From assembly GCF_000429045.1 (NCBI RefSeq), contig NZ_AUBC01000004.1:62001-126000 (forward strand): 64,000 bases of DNA, written 5' to 3'. This DNA is from Salinarimonas rosea DSM 21201 (GTDB taxonomy: Bacteria > Pseudomonadota > Alphaproteobacteria > Rhizobiales > Beijerinckiaceae). A program made the translations under genes and the position numbers. The notes beneath the pieces are model-generated. The model searched no databases. It was not told the DNA's origin and saw only the letters and a program-made list of their open reading frames with translations. This document shows, piece after piece, positions 9,228 through 18,176 of the stretch; positions within the stretch are counted from its first letter, which is position 1, and each line of letters begins with the position of its first letter.

Positions 9228-9557
9228 ATGCGTTCGCGCTTTCGGGCTCTCGCCCTTCCGGCCCTCGCGTCGGCGCTCGTCGCGCTCGCGGCGAGCGGCC
9301 CCGCGTCCGCCCAGGACGCCGCCGACGGCCGCGCCATCGCCGAGCGATGGTGCGCGTCCTGCCACCTCGTCTCGCCGGACCAGGAAACCGCCATGGACGG
9401 TGTGGCGAGCTTCCGGGAGGTCGCCGCGCGCGGTCCGCTCGCCGTGAGCGCGCTCGAGGCCTTCCTCGCCGATCCCCATCCGCTGATGCCGGACATGGCG
9501 CTCACGCGCGAGGAGATCGCCGACCTCGTCGCCTATATCGACAGCCTCGCGAACTGA
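9228..9557 (+). CDS. Small secreted c-type cytochrome
   Basis: 109 residues. A Sec signal peptide (MRSRF, then a hydrophobic core) ends at about ASA-Q29. The haem motif CASCH lies at 42-46, and Met87 in PLMPDM is the probable axial ligand. This is a minimal class I cytochrome c of the periplasm, likely a soluble electron carrier. Starts at 9222 and 9228 are both in frame; 9228 is preferred because GAAGAG sits 6 bases before it. It has no oxidase or dehydrogenase next to it, so its redox partner cannot be named. Confidence 0.9.
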   Translation: MRSRFRALALPALASALVALAASGPASAQDAADGRAIAERWCASCHLVSPDQETAMDGVASFREVAARGPLAVSALEAFLADPHPLMPDMALTREEIADLVAYIDSLAN

Positions 9558-9612
9558 GGAGCGGGGATCGAGCGGCGTCCTCCTCGTCGGACAGACCGGT
9601 CGGCCCTCCCGA

Positions 9613-9816
9613 TCAGCCCTCGACGGGTTGATGGGCCGGATCGCGCAGGCGTCGGGGAGACGCGTCCCGCTCGACCCGCCGCCGACGGCGCGCCTCCGCG
9701 GCGGCCGCACGCATCGCGTCCGCGTGGCGCGGCCCGCCCTTCGCGGGTCCGAGCACGTCCCGCAGGACGTGGAGGTCCTCGCGGGCGGCATGCGATTCGT
9801 GGTCCAGGATCGGCAC
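9613..9816 (-). CDS. Small hypothetical protein (67 aa), possibly under CtrA control
   Basis: A 67-codon frame opening with GTG at 9816, preceded by GAGGAGG with an 8-base spacer. Third codon positions are almost all G or C, as in the real genes here. The product is soluble and strongly charged, with a His/Glu/Asp-rich start (DHESHAAREDLH) and an Arg-rich end (EARRRRRVERD). I recognise no family. A consensus TTAA-N7-TTAAC site lies 33-48 bases upstream of its start. The surrounding 454-bp interval (9558-10011) holds nothing else I can support. Confidence 0.45.
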   Translation of the reverse strand: MPILDHESHAAREDLHVLRDVLGPAKGGPRHADAMRAAAAEARRRRRVERDASPRRLRDPAHQPVEG

Positions 9817-9848
9817 GGGCTCGGCCTCCTCGGCGAGATCACGAAGTG

Positions 9849-9864
9849 TTAACGGCGCGTTAAC
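9849..9864 (-). promoter_or_regulatory. Candidate CtrA box
   Basis: TTAACGGCGCGTTAAC matches the CtrA consensus TTAA-N7-TTAA(C) exactly, and GTTAACG/CGTTAAC around a GCG centre (9848-9864) makes it a perfect 7-bp inverted repeat. CtrA is the alphaproteobacterial cell-cycle and motility regulator. The box is 33 bases from the small minus-strand ORF start and 148 bases from the lipid kinase start, so the small ORF is the likelier target. AT-rich sequence stands out in this G+C-rich DNA. Confidence 0.5.
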
Positions 9865-10011
9865 GTCGCACGAAGTCGGCGGTTCCGCGATTCGTAGTAG
9901 AACGACCCTGCGCGGGGTCGGCGGCCCTCTCCGACGGCCACGGCCCGCGACCGGAACCTTCGCCCGGTTCGTCGGTTCCCGCTCCCGTTCGGTTCACGGG
10001 AGACGACGGGG

Positions 10012-10992
10012 ATGGCGAGCGAGCCGGTGGTGGCCCTCGGTGCCGAGGCGCAGGGCCAGGACGAGGCGACGAAGCCGCCTCCCCCGCCCGCCCGCGGCGT
10101 CGCCAAGCGCGCGCTCCTCCTCGTCAACGCCAACAGCCGCCGCGCTCCGGAGCTGATGGAGACCGCCGTCGCCCGCCTCCGGGCCTACGAGGACCTCGAG
10201 GTCGTGCTCGAGGACTGCCGCGACCCGGACGATCTCGCCGACATCATCCGCGCCCACCGCGACGACGTCGACATGGTCGTCGTCGGCGGCGGCGACGGCA
10301 CCTTGAACGCCGCCGCGCGCGGCCTGATCGATACCGGCCTCCCGCTCGGCATCCTGCCGCTCGGCACCGCCAACGATCTCGCCCGCACGCTCGGCATTCC
10401 CGAGGACCTCGAGGCCGCGGCCGACGTGATCCTGGCCGGGCACGTACGCCGGATCGACTGTGGCGAGGTGAACGGCCGGCCCTTCTTCAACGTCGCCTCC
10501 ATCGGCCTCTCGGCCGAGCTCGCGCGCGGGCTCACCCGCGACCTCAAGCGCCGCTTCGGGAAGCTGGGATACGCCGTTGCCGCCGTTCAGGTCCTCGCCC
10601 GGGCACGGCCGTTTCGCGCCACCATCGAGAGCGCCGGCGAGCGCGCCCGTGTGTCGACGTTCCAGATCGCCGTGGGCAACGGCCGCCACTACGGCGGCGG
10701 CATGACGGTGGACGAGGACGCGCAGATCGACGACGCGACGCTCCACCTCTACAGCCTCGAGATGCGCCGGCCGTGGGAGCTGCTGCGGCTCGCGGGCTCC
10801 TTCCGCTCCGGCCGGCACGTCGCCTTCGAGGACGTGCGATCGCGTGCGGCCGCGTCCTTCGACGTGACGACGCGCAAGCCCCGCCCGGTCAATGCCGACG
10901 GCGAGCTGATCACGAGGACGCCCGCCCGCTTCCGCGTGCTCGCGAAGGCGGTGACGGTGATGGTCCCGCGCGACGCGCCCGATCCGGCGTGA
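10012..10992 (+). CDS. Diacylglycerol/lipid kinase (YegS/DgkB family)
   Basis: 326 residues. The catalytic-domain signature is VVGGGDGTLNAAA (GGGDGT at 92-97), followed by LGILPLGTANDLART, the second conserved block, and PVNADGEL near the C-terminus. These enzymes phosphorylate diacylglycerol or related lipids at the inner face of the membrane. The first 30 residues are variable and Pro-rich. It is convergent with the aminotransferase gene, 21 bp away. The exact lipid substrate cannot be read from sequence. Confidence 0.9.
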   Translation: MASEPVVALGAEAQGQDEATKPPPPPARGVAKRALLLVNANSRRAPELMETAVARLRAYEDLEVVLEDCRDPDDLADIIRAHRDDVDMVVVGGGDGTLNAAARGLIDTGLPLGILPLGTANDLARTLGIPEDLEAAADVILAGHVRRIDCGEVNGRPFFNVASIGLSAELARGLTRDLKRRFGKLGYAVAAVQVLARARPFRATIESAGERARVSTFQIAVGNGRHYGGGMTVDEDAQIDDATLHLYSLEMRRPWELLRLAGSFRSGRHVAFEDVRSRAAASFDVTTRKPRPVNADGELITRTPARFRVLAKAVTVMVPRDAPDPA

Positions 10993-11013
10993 CGAGCGCT
11001 CGGCCGGCGGCGC

Positions 11014-12234
11014 TCAGGCCGAGCCGGCCCGCACCAGCGGCACGACGTTGTGGCCCGTGCGGTCCTGCTCGAAGAAGCGACGGATGTTGCGTGCGGCCTG
11101 GCGGATGCGCTGCTCGTTCTCCACGAGCGCGATGCGCACGTAGTCGTCCCCGTGCTCGCCGAAGCCGATGCCCGGCGCCACCGCGACCTCCGCCTTCTCG
11201 ACGAGCAGCTTCGAGAACTCGAGCGAGCCGAGATGGCGGTAGCGCTCGGGGATCGGCACCCAGGCGAACATGGAGGCGGCCGGCGGCGGGATCTCCCAGC
11301 CGGCCTTGGCGAAGCTCTCCACGAGCGCGTCGCGCCGGCGCTGGTAGATCGCCCGCGTCTCGGCGATGCAGTCCTCCGGCCCGTTGAGCGCCGCGGTCGC
11401 GGCCACCTGGACCGGCGTGAAGGCGCCGTAGTCGAGATAGGACTTCACGCGGGCCAGCGCCGCGAGCAGCCGCTCGTTGCCCACGGCGAAGCCGATGCGC
11501 CAGCCCGCCATCGAGAACGTCTTCGACATCGAGGTGAACTCGACGGCGACGTCGACCGCGCCCGGCACCTGCAGGATCGAGGGCGGCGGCACGCCGTCGA
11601 AGTAGATCTCCGCGTAGGCGAGATCGGAGAGCACGATCAGCTCGTGCTTCTTGGCGAAGGCGATCACGTCCTTGTAGAAGTCGAGATCCGCCGTGAAGCC
11701 CGTCGGGTTCGACGGGTAGCACACGACGAGCGCCAGCGGCTTGGGGATCGAGTGGACCACCGCGCGCTCGAGCGCGTGGAAGAACGCCGGCGTGGCGTCC
11801 GCGGGCACGGAGCGGATCGCCCCGCCCGCCATCAGGAAGCCGAAGGCGTGCAGCGGGTAGCTGGGGTTGGGCACCAGCACCACGTCGCCCGGCGCCGTGA
11901 TGGCCTGCGCCATGTTGGCGAAGCCCTCCTTCGAGCCGAGCGTCACGACCACCTGGCTGTCGGGATTCAGCTTCACGCCGAAGCGCCGATCGTAGTAGCC
12001 AGCCTGGGCGCGGCGCAGGCCGGCGATGCCCTTGGAGGCCGAGTAGCGGTCCGTGCGCGGGCGCCCGGCGGTCTCCGCGAGCTTCGCCACGATGTGCGCG
12101 GGCGCCGGCAGGTCCGGGTTGCCCATGCCGAGGTCGATGATGTCGGCGCCCTCGGCGCGGGCGGCGGCCTTGATCCGGTTCACATGCTCGAAGACGTAGG
12201 TCGGCAGGCGCTTGATGCGGTGAAATTCGGTCAT
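11014..12234 (-). CDS. AlaC-like PLP-dependent aminotransferase (class I/II)
   Basis: 406 residues. A fold-type I aminotransferase with GMGNPDLPAP at the N-terminus, YSASKGIAGLRRA, the NPTG motif in CYPSNPTGF, PLP-binding Lys238 in SMSKTFSMAGWR, and a C-terminal Arg in VRIALVENE that should bind the substrate carboxylate. It is closest to the AlaC/LL-diaminopimelate aminotransferase-like group, which in alphaproteobacteria is usually glutamate-pyruvate transaminase. In many relatives a homoserine dehydrogenase gene follows; none does here. Substrate choice remains inferred. Confidence 0.88.
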   Translation of the reverse strand: MTEFHRIKRLPTYVFEHVNRIKAAARAEGADIIDLGMGNPDLPAPAHIVAKLAETAGRPRTDRYSASKGIAGLRRAQAGYYDRRFGVKLNPDSQVVVTLGSKEGFANMAQAITAPGDVVLVPNPSYPLHAFGFLMAGGAIRSVPADATPAFFHALERAVVHSIPKPLALVVCYPSNPTGFTADLDFYKDVIAFAKKHELIVLSDLAYAEIYFDGVPPPSILQVPGAVDVAVEFTSMSKTFSMAGWRIGFAVGNERLLAALARVKSYLDYGAFTPVQVAATAALNGPEDCIAETRAIYQRRRDALVESFAKAGWEIPPPAASMFAWVPIPERYRHLGSLEFSKLLVEKAEVAVAPGIGFGEHGDDYVRIALVENEQRIRQAARNIRRFFEQDRTGHNVVPLVRAGSA

Positions 12235-12322
12235 GGCGAGGTCCAGGATTGCCGAGGAGGCGTGGTCGGTCTCTCTAGCACGGCGTGGTTAACGAGGCAT
12301 CAGCCGAATGTCGCAGGCGCGG

Positions 12323-12724
12323 TCAGCGCGAGACCGGCGGCGGGGCGGGATCCTCCGACAGCGGCGGCAGCGGCGGGACGACGACCGGGGCCGGGTCCGG
12401 CCCGATGGCGAGGCCGCGGGCCTGCTCCCCGCGCTGGGCGACGGCCTCCAGGTCGGCCTCGAGCGCGGCGCGCGCCTGCGCGACCTCCTCGGGCGTCTTC
12501 GGGTCCGTCGCGCGCCGTGGCGTCGGGCGCACCGGGACGTAGCCCGACGGCGCACCGGCGCGGGTCTCCTCGACGAAGGTCGGCGCCTGCTGCGGCGCGG
12601 CGCCAGCGCCCACGGCGACGAAGACGTCGCGCACGGGGTTGAGATCCCCTGCACAGCCGCCGAGCGCCAGCGCCGCCGCCACCGCGGCGGCGAGCGTCAT
12701 CGAATTGCGCGTTTCGCGTGCCAT
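12323..12724 (-). CDS. Small Pro-rich lipoprotein, unknown function
   Basis: 133 residues from the ATG at 12724, supported by GGAG 6 bases upstream. A basic start and hydrophobic core end in a lipobox (LALGGC, Cys24), so the mature protein should be lipid-anchored. The body has low complexity: VPVRPTPRR, a short helical stretch (about 75-105, [19 protein letters not shown]), then a Pro-rich tail (VVVPPLPPL). I recognise no domain. It is divergent from phaC, with 145 bp between, and downstream of it on the same strand is the aminotransferase gene. Confidence 0.8.
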   Translation of the reverse strand: MARETRNSMTLAAAVAAALALGGCAGDLNPVRDVFVAVGAGAAPQQAPTFVEETRAGAPSGYVPVRPTPRRATDPKTPEEVAQARAALEADLEAVAQRGEQARGLAIGPDPAPVVVPPLPPLSEDPAPPPVSR

Positions 12725-12869
12725 GAACTCTCCGCTGACGAGGCCGCCGGGGAACGCCGACGCATCGGGCGTCTTCCGGTCTAGCGACGACCATACCGCG
12801 TTCGGTAGAGTGTCGAAAGGACGGCGTGGGCAGGGAGGCCCGCGCGTGCCGTCGGGAAGGGGAGCGTCC

Positions 12870-14690
12870 GTGAGCGACAACAGAAGGTCCGAGGGACCCC
12901 GCGCAACGCCCAACGATCATCCGCAGCCCGATCTCGAGGCGATGTCGCACAACATGGCGCGCCTCGTCGAGGAGTACGGCAAGGCCACAGCCGCCTACCT
13001 CAAGCCGATCGAGGAGCGCCGGGCCAAGACCGGGATGGCCGACGAGATGTCGGACATGGTCAAGACGCTCGTCCATGTGACGGAGCGCTGGCTGATCGAC
13101 CCGCAGAAGGCGATCGAGGCGCAGGCGCGGCTCGGCGCCTCGTTCTTCGACATCTGGTCCTCCTCCCTGCGCCGGATGCAGGGCGAGGACGTCGCCCCCG
13201 CCGCCGTGCCGGACCCGAAGGACGCGCGCTTCAAGGACGCGGAGTGGTCCGACAACGCCTATTTCGACTTCCTCAAGCAGGCCTACCTCGCGACCTCCCG
13301 CTGGGCGGAGAGCATGGTCGAGGACGCGGAGGGCATCGACGACGCGACGCGCCACAAGGCGCGCTTCTACGTGCGCCAGATGTCGAGCGCGCTCTCGCCC
13401 TCGAACTTCCTGACGACGAACCCCGAGCTGATCCGCGAGACGCTGCGCGAGTCGGGCGCGAACCTCGTGCGCGGCATGCAGATGCTCGCCGAGGACATCG
13501 AGGCCGGCGGGGGCGAGCTGAAGATCCGCCAGTCCGACCCGGGCCGCTTCCAGGTCGGCGTCAACCTCGCCACGACGCCGGGCAAGGTGGTCTTCCGCAA
13601 CGAGCTGATCGAGCTCCTGCAATACGCGCCGACGACGGAGACGGTGCTGAAGCGGCCGCTGCTCATCGTGCCGCCGTGGATCAACAAGTTCTACATCCTC
13701 GATCTCAACGAGCAGAAGAGCTTCGTCCGCTGGGCGGTCTCGCAGGGGCTGACCGTGTTCTGCATCTCCTGGGTCAACCCGGATGCGCGCCTCGCGGAGA
13801 AGAGCTTCGAGCACTACATGCGCGAGGGCGTCTTCGCGGCGCTCGACGCGATCGAGCAGGCGACGGGCGAGAAGAAGGTCACGGCGATCGGCTATTGCGT
13901 CGGCGGGACGCTCCTGTCGACCGCGCTCGGGTACATGGCCGCGACGAAGGACGACCGCATCGCCTCGGCGACGCTGTTCACGACGCAGGTGGACTTCACC
14001 CACGCCGGCGACCTCAAGGTCTTCGCCGACGAGGTGGGGATCAAGGCGATCGAGGAGACGATGAAGGCGCGCGGCTACCTCGAGGGCTCGCGCATGGCGT
14101 CGGCCTTCAACATGCTGCGGCCCAACGACCTGATCTGGCCCTACATCGTCAACGTCTACCTCAAGGGCCAGGCGCCCTTCCCCTTCGACCTGCTCTACTG
14201 GAACTCGGACTCGACGCGCATGCCCGCGGCGAACCATTCGTTCTACCTGCGCAACTGCTACCTCGAGAACAACCTCAGCCGCGGCAAGGTGACGATCGGC
14301 GGCAAGAAGATCGACCTGAAGAAGGTGAAGATCCCCATCTTCAACCTCGCCACCCGGGAGGACCACATCGCGCCGGCGAAATCGGTCTTCCTCGGCTGCT
14401 CGGCCTTCGGCGGCCCGGTCGATTACGTGCTCGCGGGCTCGGGCCACATCGCCGGCGTGGTCAATCCGCCCGCGAAGCCGAAGTACCAGTACTGGACCGG
14501 CGGCAAGCCGCAGGGCGAGCTGGAGGACTGGATCGCGCACGCCGAGGAGCACCCCGGCACCTGGTGGCCCTACTGGTTCTCCTGGATCGAGGCCCAGGCC
14601 CCCGAGCGCGTACCGGCCCGCGAGCCCGGCGCCGGGAAGCTCCCCGCGCTCGGGGACGCGCCGGGGACCTACGTGCTCCAGAAGTCCTGA
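12870..14690 (+). CDS. phaC: Class I poly(3-hydroxyalkanoate) synthase
   Basis: 606 residues from GTG at 12870, with GGGGAG 5 bases upstream. The length is normal for class I PhaC. The synthase N-terminal domain is followed by an alpha/beta-hydrolase core with the lipase-like box GYCVGG. The catalytic triad is Cys343, Asp498 (REDHIAP) and His526 (GSGHIAG). It polymerises 3-hydroxyacyl-CoA into PHA granules. phaA, phaB, phaR and phasin genes are not adjacent, so monomer supply is encoded elsewhere, as is common in this group. Confidence 0.97.
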   Translation: MSDNRRSEGPRATPNDHPQPDLEAMSHNMARLVEEYGKATAAYLKPIEERRAKTGMADEMSDMVKTLVHVTERWLIDPQKAIEAQARLGASFFDIWSSSLRRMQGEDVAPAAVPDPKDARFKDAEWSDNAYFDFLKQAYLATSRWAESMVEDAEGIDDATRHKARFYVRQMSSALSPSNFLTTNPELIRETLRESGANLVRGMQMLAEDIEAGGGELKIRQSDPGRFQVGVNLATTPGKVVFRNELIELLQYAPTTETVLKRPLLIVPPWINKFYILDLNEQKSFVRWAVSQGLTVFCISWVNPDARLAEKSFEHYMREGVFAALDAIEQATGEKKVTAIGYCVGGTLLSTALGYMAATKDDRIASATLFTTQVDFTHAGDLKVFADEVGIKAIEETMKARGYLEGSRMASAFNMLRPNDLIWPYIVNVYLKGQAPFPFDLLYWNSDSTRMPAANHSFYLRNCYLENNLSRGKVTIGGKKIDLKKVKIPIFNLATREDHIAPAKSVFLGCSAFGGPVDYVLAGSGHIAGVVNPPAKPKYQYWTGGKPQGELEDWIAHAEEHPGTWWPYWFSWIEAQAPERVPAREPGAGKLPALGDAPGTYVLQKS

Positions 14691-14756
14691 CCGAGGCCCG
14701 TCGGCCCGGCGCAGAGCGGGACGTGTAAGCGGCGCGCCTTGCATTCGGCTCGACGG

Positions 14757-14768
14757 GTTGATATCAAC
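14757..14768. promoter_or_regulatory. Palindromic operator candidate for the MarR gene
   Basis: GTTGATATCAAC is a perfect 12-bp palindrome ending 6 bases before the ATG of the MarR-family gene. MarR proteins commonly repress themselves through such short AT-centred palindromes. Its position over the start region would block transcription or sit in a very short leader. Confidence 0.5.
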
Positions 14769-14774
14769 TCATTT

Positions 14775-15254
14775 ATGCCGAAGCAGAGCCCCGATCGCCT
14801 GGAGCCGGGCACCGTTCAACACGTGGCGACGACGTGCCTGTGCCTGCACGCGCAGCGCGCGGCGCGAGCGCTGGCGCGGCTCTTCGACAACGCGCTGCGG
14901 CCGCTCGGGCTGACGAACGGGCAGTTCTCGCTCCTGATGGCGCTCAACCGCCCCGACCCGCCGACGATCGGCGCGCTCGCGCCGTTCCTCGCGATGGACC
15001 GCACGTCGCTGACGGCTGCGCTCAAGCCGCTCGAACGCCGTGGGCTGGTGCGGGTCGAGGCCGGAGCGCGGGATCGGCGCAGCCGCGTCGTGGTGATCAC
15101 GCCCGAGGGCGTCGCCCTGCTGCGCGATGCGCTGCCGATCTGGCGCGAGACCCATGCGCGGCTCGACGCCACGCTCGGGGAAGGCATGTCGGACCGGCTG
15201 CGGGACGGCTTGCGCGAGGTTCCGCAGGCGGCCGCGACGGGGGGCGATGGATGA
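14775..15254 (+). CDS. MarR-family transcriptional regulator
   Basis: 159 residues using the ATG at 14775. A winged-helix MarR domain: LTNGQFSLLMAL, then the recognition region (MDRTSLTAALKPLERRGLVRVE) and the wing DRRSRVVVITPEG. The Cys pair in TTCLCLH near the N-terminus might give redox sensitivity, but that is speculation. It lies 66 bp before the Asp-box protein gene in the same direction, which may be its target. An in-frame TTG 12 codons earlier exists but would put the palindrome inside the coding region, so the later ATG is preferred. Confidence 0.88.
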   Translation: MPKQSPDRLEPGTVQHVATTCLCLHAQRAARALARLFDNALRPLGLTNGQFSLLMALNRPDPPTIGALAPFLAMDRTSLTAALKPLERRGLVRVEAGARDRRSRVVVITPEGVALLRDALPIWRETHARLDATLGEGMSDRLRDGLREVPQAAATGGDG

Positions 15255-15319
15255 GGCGCGGGCACCGCGCCGGCTCGCGACCCGGTGCGCCGCAGTCTGC
15301 AAAACGGGGAGGACGCGCG

Positions 15320-16483
15320 ATGGCGCGAGGTGAGATCCGGGTTCTCGTCGGTACCACGAAGGGCGTCTTCGTCGTGTCGGGACGCGACGAACGCACCGAC
15401 TGGCGCGTGGAGGGGCCGTTCTGCAACGGCTGGCCCATCAACCACGTCGTCGGCGATCCCGAGACCGGCTGGCTCTGGGCCGGCGGCGGCGGCGCCTTCC
15501 ACGGCGCGGGCGTGTGGCGCTCGCGCGACGGTGGCGGCAGCTGGGAGGTCGTGCGGCTCACCGCCGGGCAGATGGACGCCTGGGCGGCGGGCGACGCGGA
15601 CTTCGCCGCGATGATCGGCTGGACCGGTGGGCCCCTGCCCTTCGGCGACGCCTTCGCGCAGGTCTGGAGCCTGAGCTTCGCCCACGGGGTGCTGTGGGCG
15701 GGCACGAAGCCGGCGGGCCTCCTCGTCAGCCGCGACCGCGGCGAGACCTGGGCGCGGGTCGAGAGCCTGAACGACCATCCGTCCGCAGAGAGCTGGAACC
15801 CCGGCGCCGCCGGCCTCGTGCTCCACACGATCGTGCCGCATCCGACCGATGCCGCGAAGCTGTGGATCGGCATCTCGGCGGCGGGCGTCTTCGCCACCGA
15901 GGACGGCGGGGCGACGTGGGAACGGCGCAACCGGGTCTCCAACGCCGAGGCCTGCCACGGACACACCCATCCGGCGGCGCCGCGCGACGGTGAGATCGGG
16001 CACTGCGTCCACAACATGATGCGCGCGCCCGGCGAGGCCGACGTGCTCTACCAGCAGAACCACCACGGCGTCTGGCGCTCCGCCGACGGCGGGCGGAGCT
16101 GGGACGACGTGACGGCGGGCCTGCCCTCGACCTTCGGCTTTCCCCTCCGCGTGCACCCGCGCGACCCACGCACGCTCTGGACGTTTCCCCTGAACGGCGA
16201 CAGCGCCGGGCGCTTCCCGCCGGATGCGGCGGCGGCGGTCTGGCGCTCGCGGGACGGCGGCGAGACATGGGCGGACCTGCGCGCGGGCCTTCCGCAGACG
16301 TCCTGCTACTTCACCGTCCTGCGCCAGGCGATGGCCGGCGACGCGCGCGAACCCGCCGGCATCTATTTCGGCACGAATTCCGGCTCGGTGTTCGCCAGCC
16401 GCGACGAGGGCGACAGCTGGGAGGAGATCGCGCGCCACCTGCCGACGATCCTCTCGGTGGAGACGGTCGAGGTCGCCGGCTGA
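15320..16483 (+). CDS. Asp-box (BNR-repeat) beta-propeller protein, sialidase/VPS10-like
   Basis: 387 residues with a GGGAGG site 7 bases before the ATG. Six Asp-boxes of the form S-x-D-x-G-x-[ST]-W are seen at about 68, 137, 193, 254, 310 and 360, predicting a six- or seven-bladed beta-propeller. Proteins of this type are often annotated as exo-alpha-sialidase or glycosyl hydrolase, but the sialidase Arg triad and FRIP motif are not evident, so enzymatic activity is doubtful. There is no signal peptide, so it should be cytoplasmic. It may be controlled by the MarR gene upstream. Confidence 0.8.
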   Translation: MARGEIRVLVGTTKGVFVVSGRDERTDWRVEGPFCNGWPINHVVGDPETGWLWAGGGGAFHGAGVWRSRDGGGSWEVVRLTAGQMDAWAAGDADFAAMIGWTGGPLPFGDAFAQVWSLSFAHGVLWAGTKPAGLLVSRDRGETWARVESLNDHPSAESWNPGAAGLVLHTIVPHPTDAAKLWIGISAAGVFATEDGGATWERRNRVSNAEACHGHTHPAAPRDGEIGHCVHNMMRAPGEADVLYQQNHHGVWRSADGGRSWDDVTAGLPSTFGFPLRVHPRDPRTLWTFPLNGDSAGRFPPDAAAAVWRSRDGGETWADLRAGLPQTSCYFTVLRQAMAGDAREPAGIYFGTNSGSVFASRDEGDSWEEIARHLPTILSVETVEVAG

Positions 16484-16549
16484 GGCTCGGGGAGGCGCTC
16501 GCAGGGGCCGCCTCCCTTCCCGCCGAGGTCCGGCCGCCCTATCGTTCCC

Positions 16550-16594
16550 GAGCGAACGTCACCGGAGCGAAGGTCACCGGAGCGAAGGTCACCG
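16550..16594 (+). repeat. Three tandem 15-bp repeats before a membrane protein gene
   Basis: GAGCGAAGGTCACCG is repeated at 16550, 16565 and 16580. The first copy differs by one base (AACG for AAGG). A truncated copy, GAAGGTCGC, runs directly into the ATG at 16604, so the repeat seems to have grown out of the ribosome-binding site. Copies carry repeated Shine-Dalgarno-like GAAGG cores and the array is prone to slippage. Confidence 0.85.
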
Positions 16595-16603
16595 GAAGGT
16601 CGC

Positions 16604-17167
16604 ATGCGCAAGCTCGTCAAGATCCTCCACAGCGTGGCCGCCGGCGGGCTCCTCGGCGGCCTGGCCTGCTACGCGGCTCTGCTCGCCCTGGCACCGCAGG
16701 AGACGTCGCAGGCCTACGCGGACCTGCGCGTGTCGATCACGGTGATCAGCGATTGGGTGCTGCTTCCCTCGCTGGCGGTCGCGCTGGTCTCCGGGCTCCT
16801 CTCGATGATCGTCCACCGGCCCTTTCTCGACACGGGCTGGGTCTGGATCAAGGCAGGGCTCGGCATCCTGATGTTCAAGGGCACGCTGACGATCGTCAGC
16901 GCCAAGGCGGACTACGCCGCGACAATGGCCGCGCGCATGGCCGCGGGAGACGCGCCGCCCGACGCGCTCGCCGACATGGTCCGGCTCGAATGGGGCACGC
17001 TCGCCGTTGTCGGCGCGATCGCCGTGGCCAACGTGGTGCTCGGCATCTGGCGCCCCCGCCTCGTGCGCATCCCCGACGCGGGGCGGCGCGAACGTGGGGT
17101 CGAGCCCGCCGGCGTCGCGCCGATGCCGGCGCCCGCGCGGGATGCCACGCTGCGCCGCGTAGAGTAG
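16604..17167 (+). CDS. Four-helix integral membrane protein (DUF2269/CopD-like)
   Basis: 187 residues with hydrophobic segments at about 8-30, 45-68, 80-100 and 128-147, then a cytoplasmic Arg/Pro-rich tail. The His in VKILHSVAAGG of helix 1 and the WIKAGLGILMFKG stretch resemble DUF2269/CopD-type proteins, some of which bind haem or copper; the function here is unknown. The ribosome site overlaps the last partial copy of a tandem repeat, an unusual translation-start context. Confidence 0.7.
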   Translation: MRKLVKILHSVAAGGLLGGLACYAALLALAPQETSQAYADLRVSITVISDWVLLPSLAVALVSGLLSMIVHRPFLDTGWVWIKAGLGILMFKGTLTIVSAKADYAATMAARMAAGDAPPDALADMVRLEWGTLAVVGAIAVANVVLGIWRPRLVRIPDAGRRERGVEPAGVAPMPAPARDATLRRVE

Positions 17168-17204
17168 CGGCGCGCCGGCACCCGGCGCGCCGCCGTTCAA
17201 CGCC

Positions 17205-18026
17205 TCACATCTGCTCCTTCTGCGCGCCGCTGTCGGGCCGGGCCTTCCCGAGCGAGGGCTCCTGGCCCATCGGCTCGGCCGGGCGCATGCCGAACTGGCC
17301 GCGGCCGTCGAGCGAGGGGCCGGACGTCCAGCGGCCCTGCGGGGCCTCCTTGTCGAGCGAGGTGTTGAGGAAGACGTAGGAATGCTCCGTCGCCTCGTGG
17401 CTCGTCGGCGTCGAGTTCGGGATGGGGAGCGTGCCCGCGAAGCCGCCGAGCTCCTCGATCACCGCGAGCCACTGCTGCTGGTGCATCGTGTCGCGGGCGA
17501 TCAGGAAGGAGAGCATGTCCTTCATGCCGGGATCGTCGGTGAGCTCGTAGAGCCGCGAGGCCAGAACGCGCCCGCCGGCCTCGGCGGTGGCGTTGGCCAG
17601 CATGTCGGCGGCCAGGTTGCCCGTGGCGTAGACGTGGCTCATGTCGAAGGGCACGCCGTTCGAGTTGACCGGCATCGCCGAGAGGCCCGACGAGAGCAGG
17701 TGGCGCGGGTTCATGCCGCCGAGGATCGCGGCGACGACGGGGTCCTTCGCCGCCTCGTCCTTCATGTGCGCCGGCGCCTTCTCCAGGTTGAGCGCGACCG
17801 CGTGGCCGAGGAACTCGATGTGGGAGAGCTCCTCGGTCGCCGTGGCGATGAGCAGGTCGCGGTACTTCGGGTTACCGCGCGCGCCCATGGCCTGGAAGAA
17901 GTACTGCATCGCCACGCGAATCTCGCCCTCGATGCCGCCGATCGCCTGCTGGAGCATCTTGGCGAAGATCGGGTTCGGCTTCTCGCAGCGGACCTCGTAC
18001 TGGAGCTTGCTGTTGTGGAAGAACAT
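17205..18026 (-). CDS. Manganese (non-haem) catalase
   Basis: 273 residues from the ATG at 18026, with GGAGAGG 8 bases upstream. The ferritin-like four-helix core carries the di-manganese ligands: Glu in GGIEGEIRVAMQYF, Glu-x-x-His in TEELSHIEFLGH, Glu in ANATAEAGGR and His in RDTMHQQQW. It dismutates hydrogen peroxide. The C-terminal 50 residues are Gly/Pro-rich and flexible, as in KatN-type enzymes. It is divergent from the cyclopropane synthase gene across 150 bp, suggesting joint stress control. Confidence 0.94.
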   Translation of the reverse strand: MFFHNSKLQYEVRCEKPNPIFAKMLQQAIGGIEGEIRVAMQYFFQAMGARGNPKYRDLLIATATEELSHIEFLGHAVALNLEKAPAHMKDEAAKDPVVAAILGGMNPRHLLSSGLSAMPVNSNGVPFDMSHVYATGNLAADMLANATAEAGGRVLASRLYELTDDPGMKDMLSFLIARDTMHQQQWLAVIEELGGFAGTLPIPNSTPTSHEATEHSYVFLNTSLDKEAPQGRWTSGPSLDGRGQFGMRPAEPMGQEPSLGKARPDSGAQKEQM

Positions 18027-18176
18027 GTCGAAAACCTCTCCGGCGTTGTAGCTGCCGGCCCGAACCACCGAGAGCGATCCGTGTTCCACACGCGCCGGAT
18101 CCGATGATCCGACGAGACGCTCTTTCCGCCTGGGCGCCGATGCACTAGCGTGCGCCGCCACGTTCGCGGAGTACTC

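Noticed and set aside
15320-16483. Calling the Asp-box protein a sialidase
   Set aside because: Asp-boxes alone do not show activity; the catalytic Arg triad and FRIP motif are not evident.
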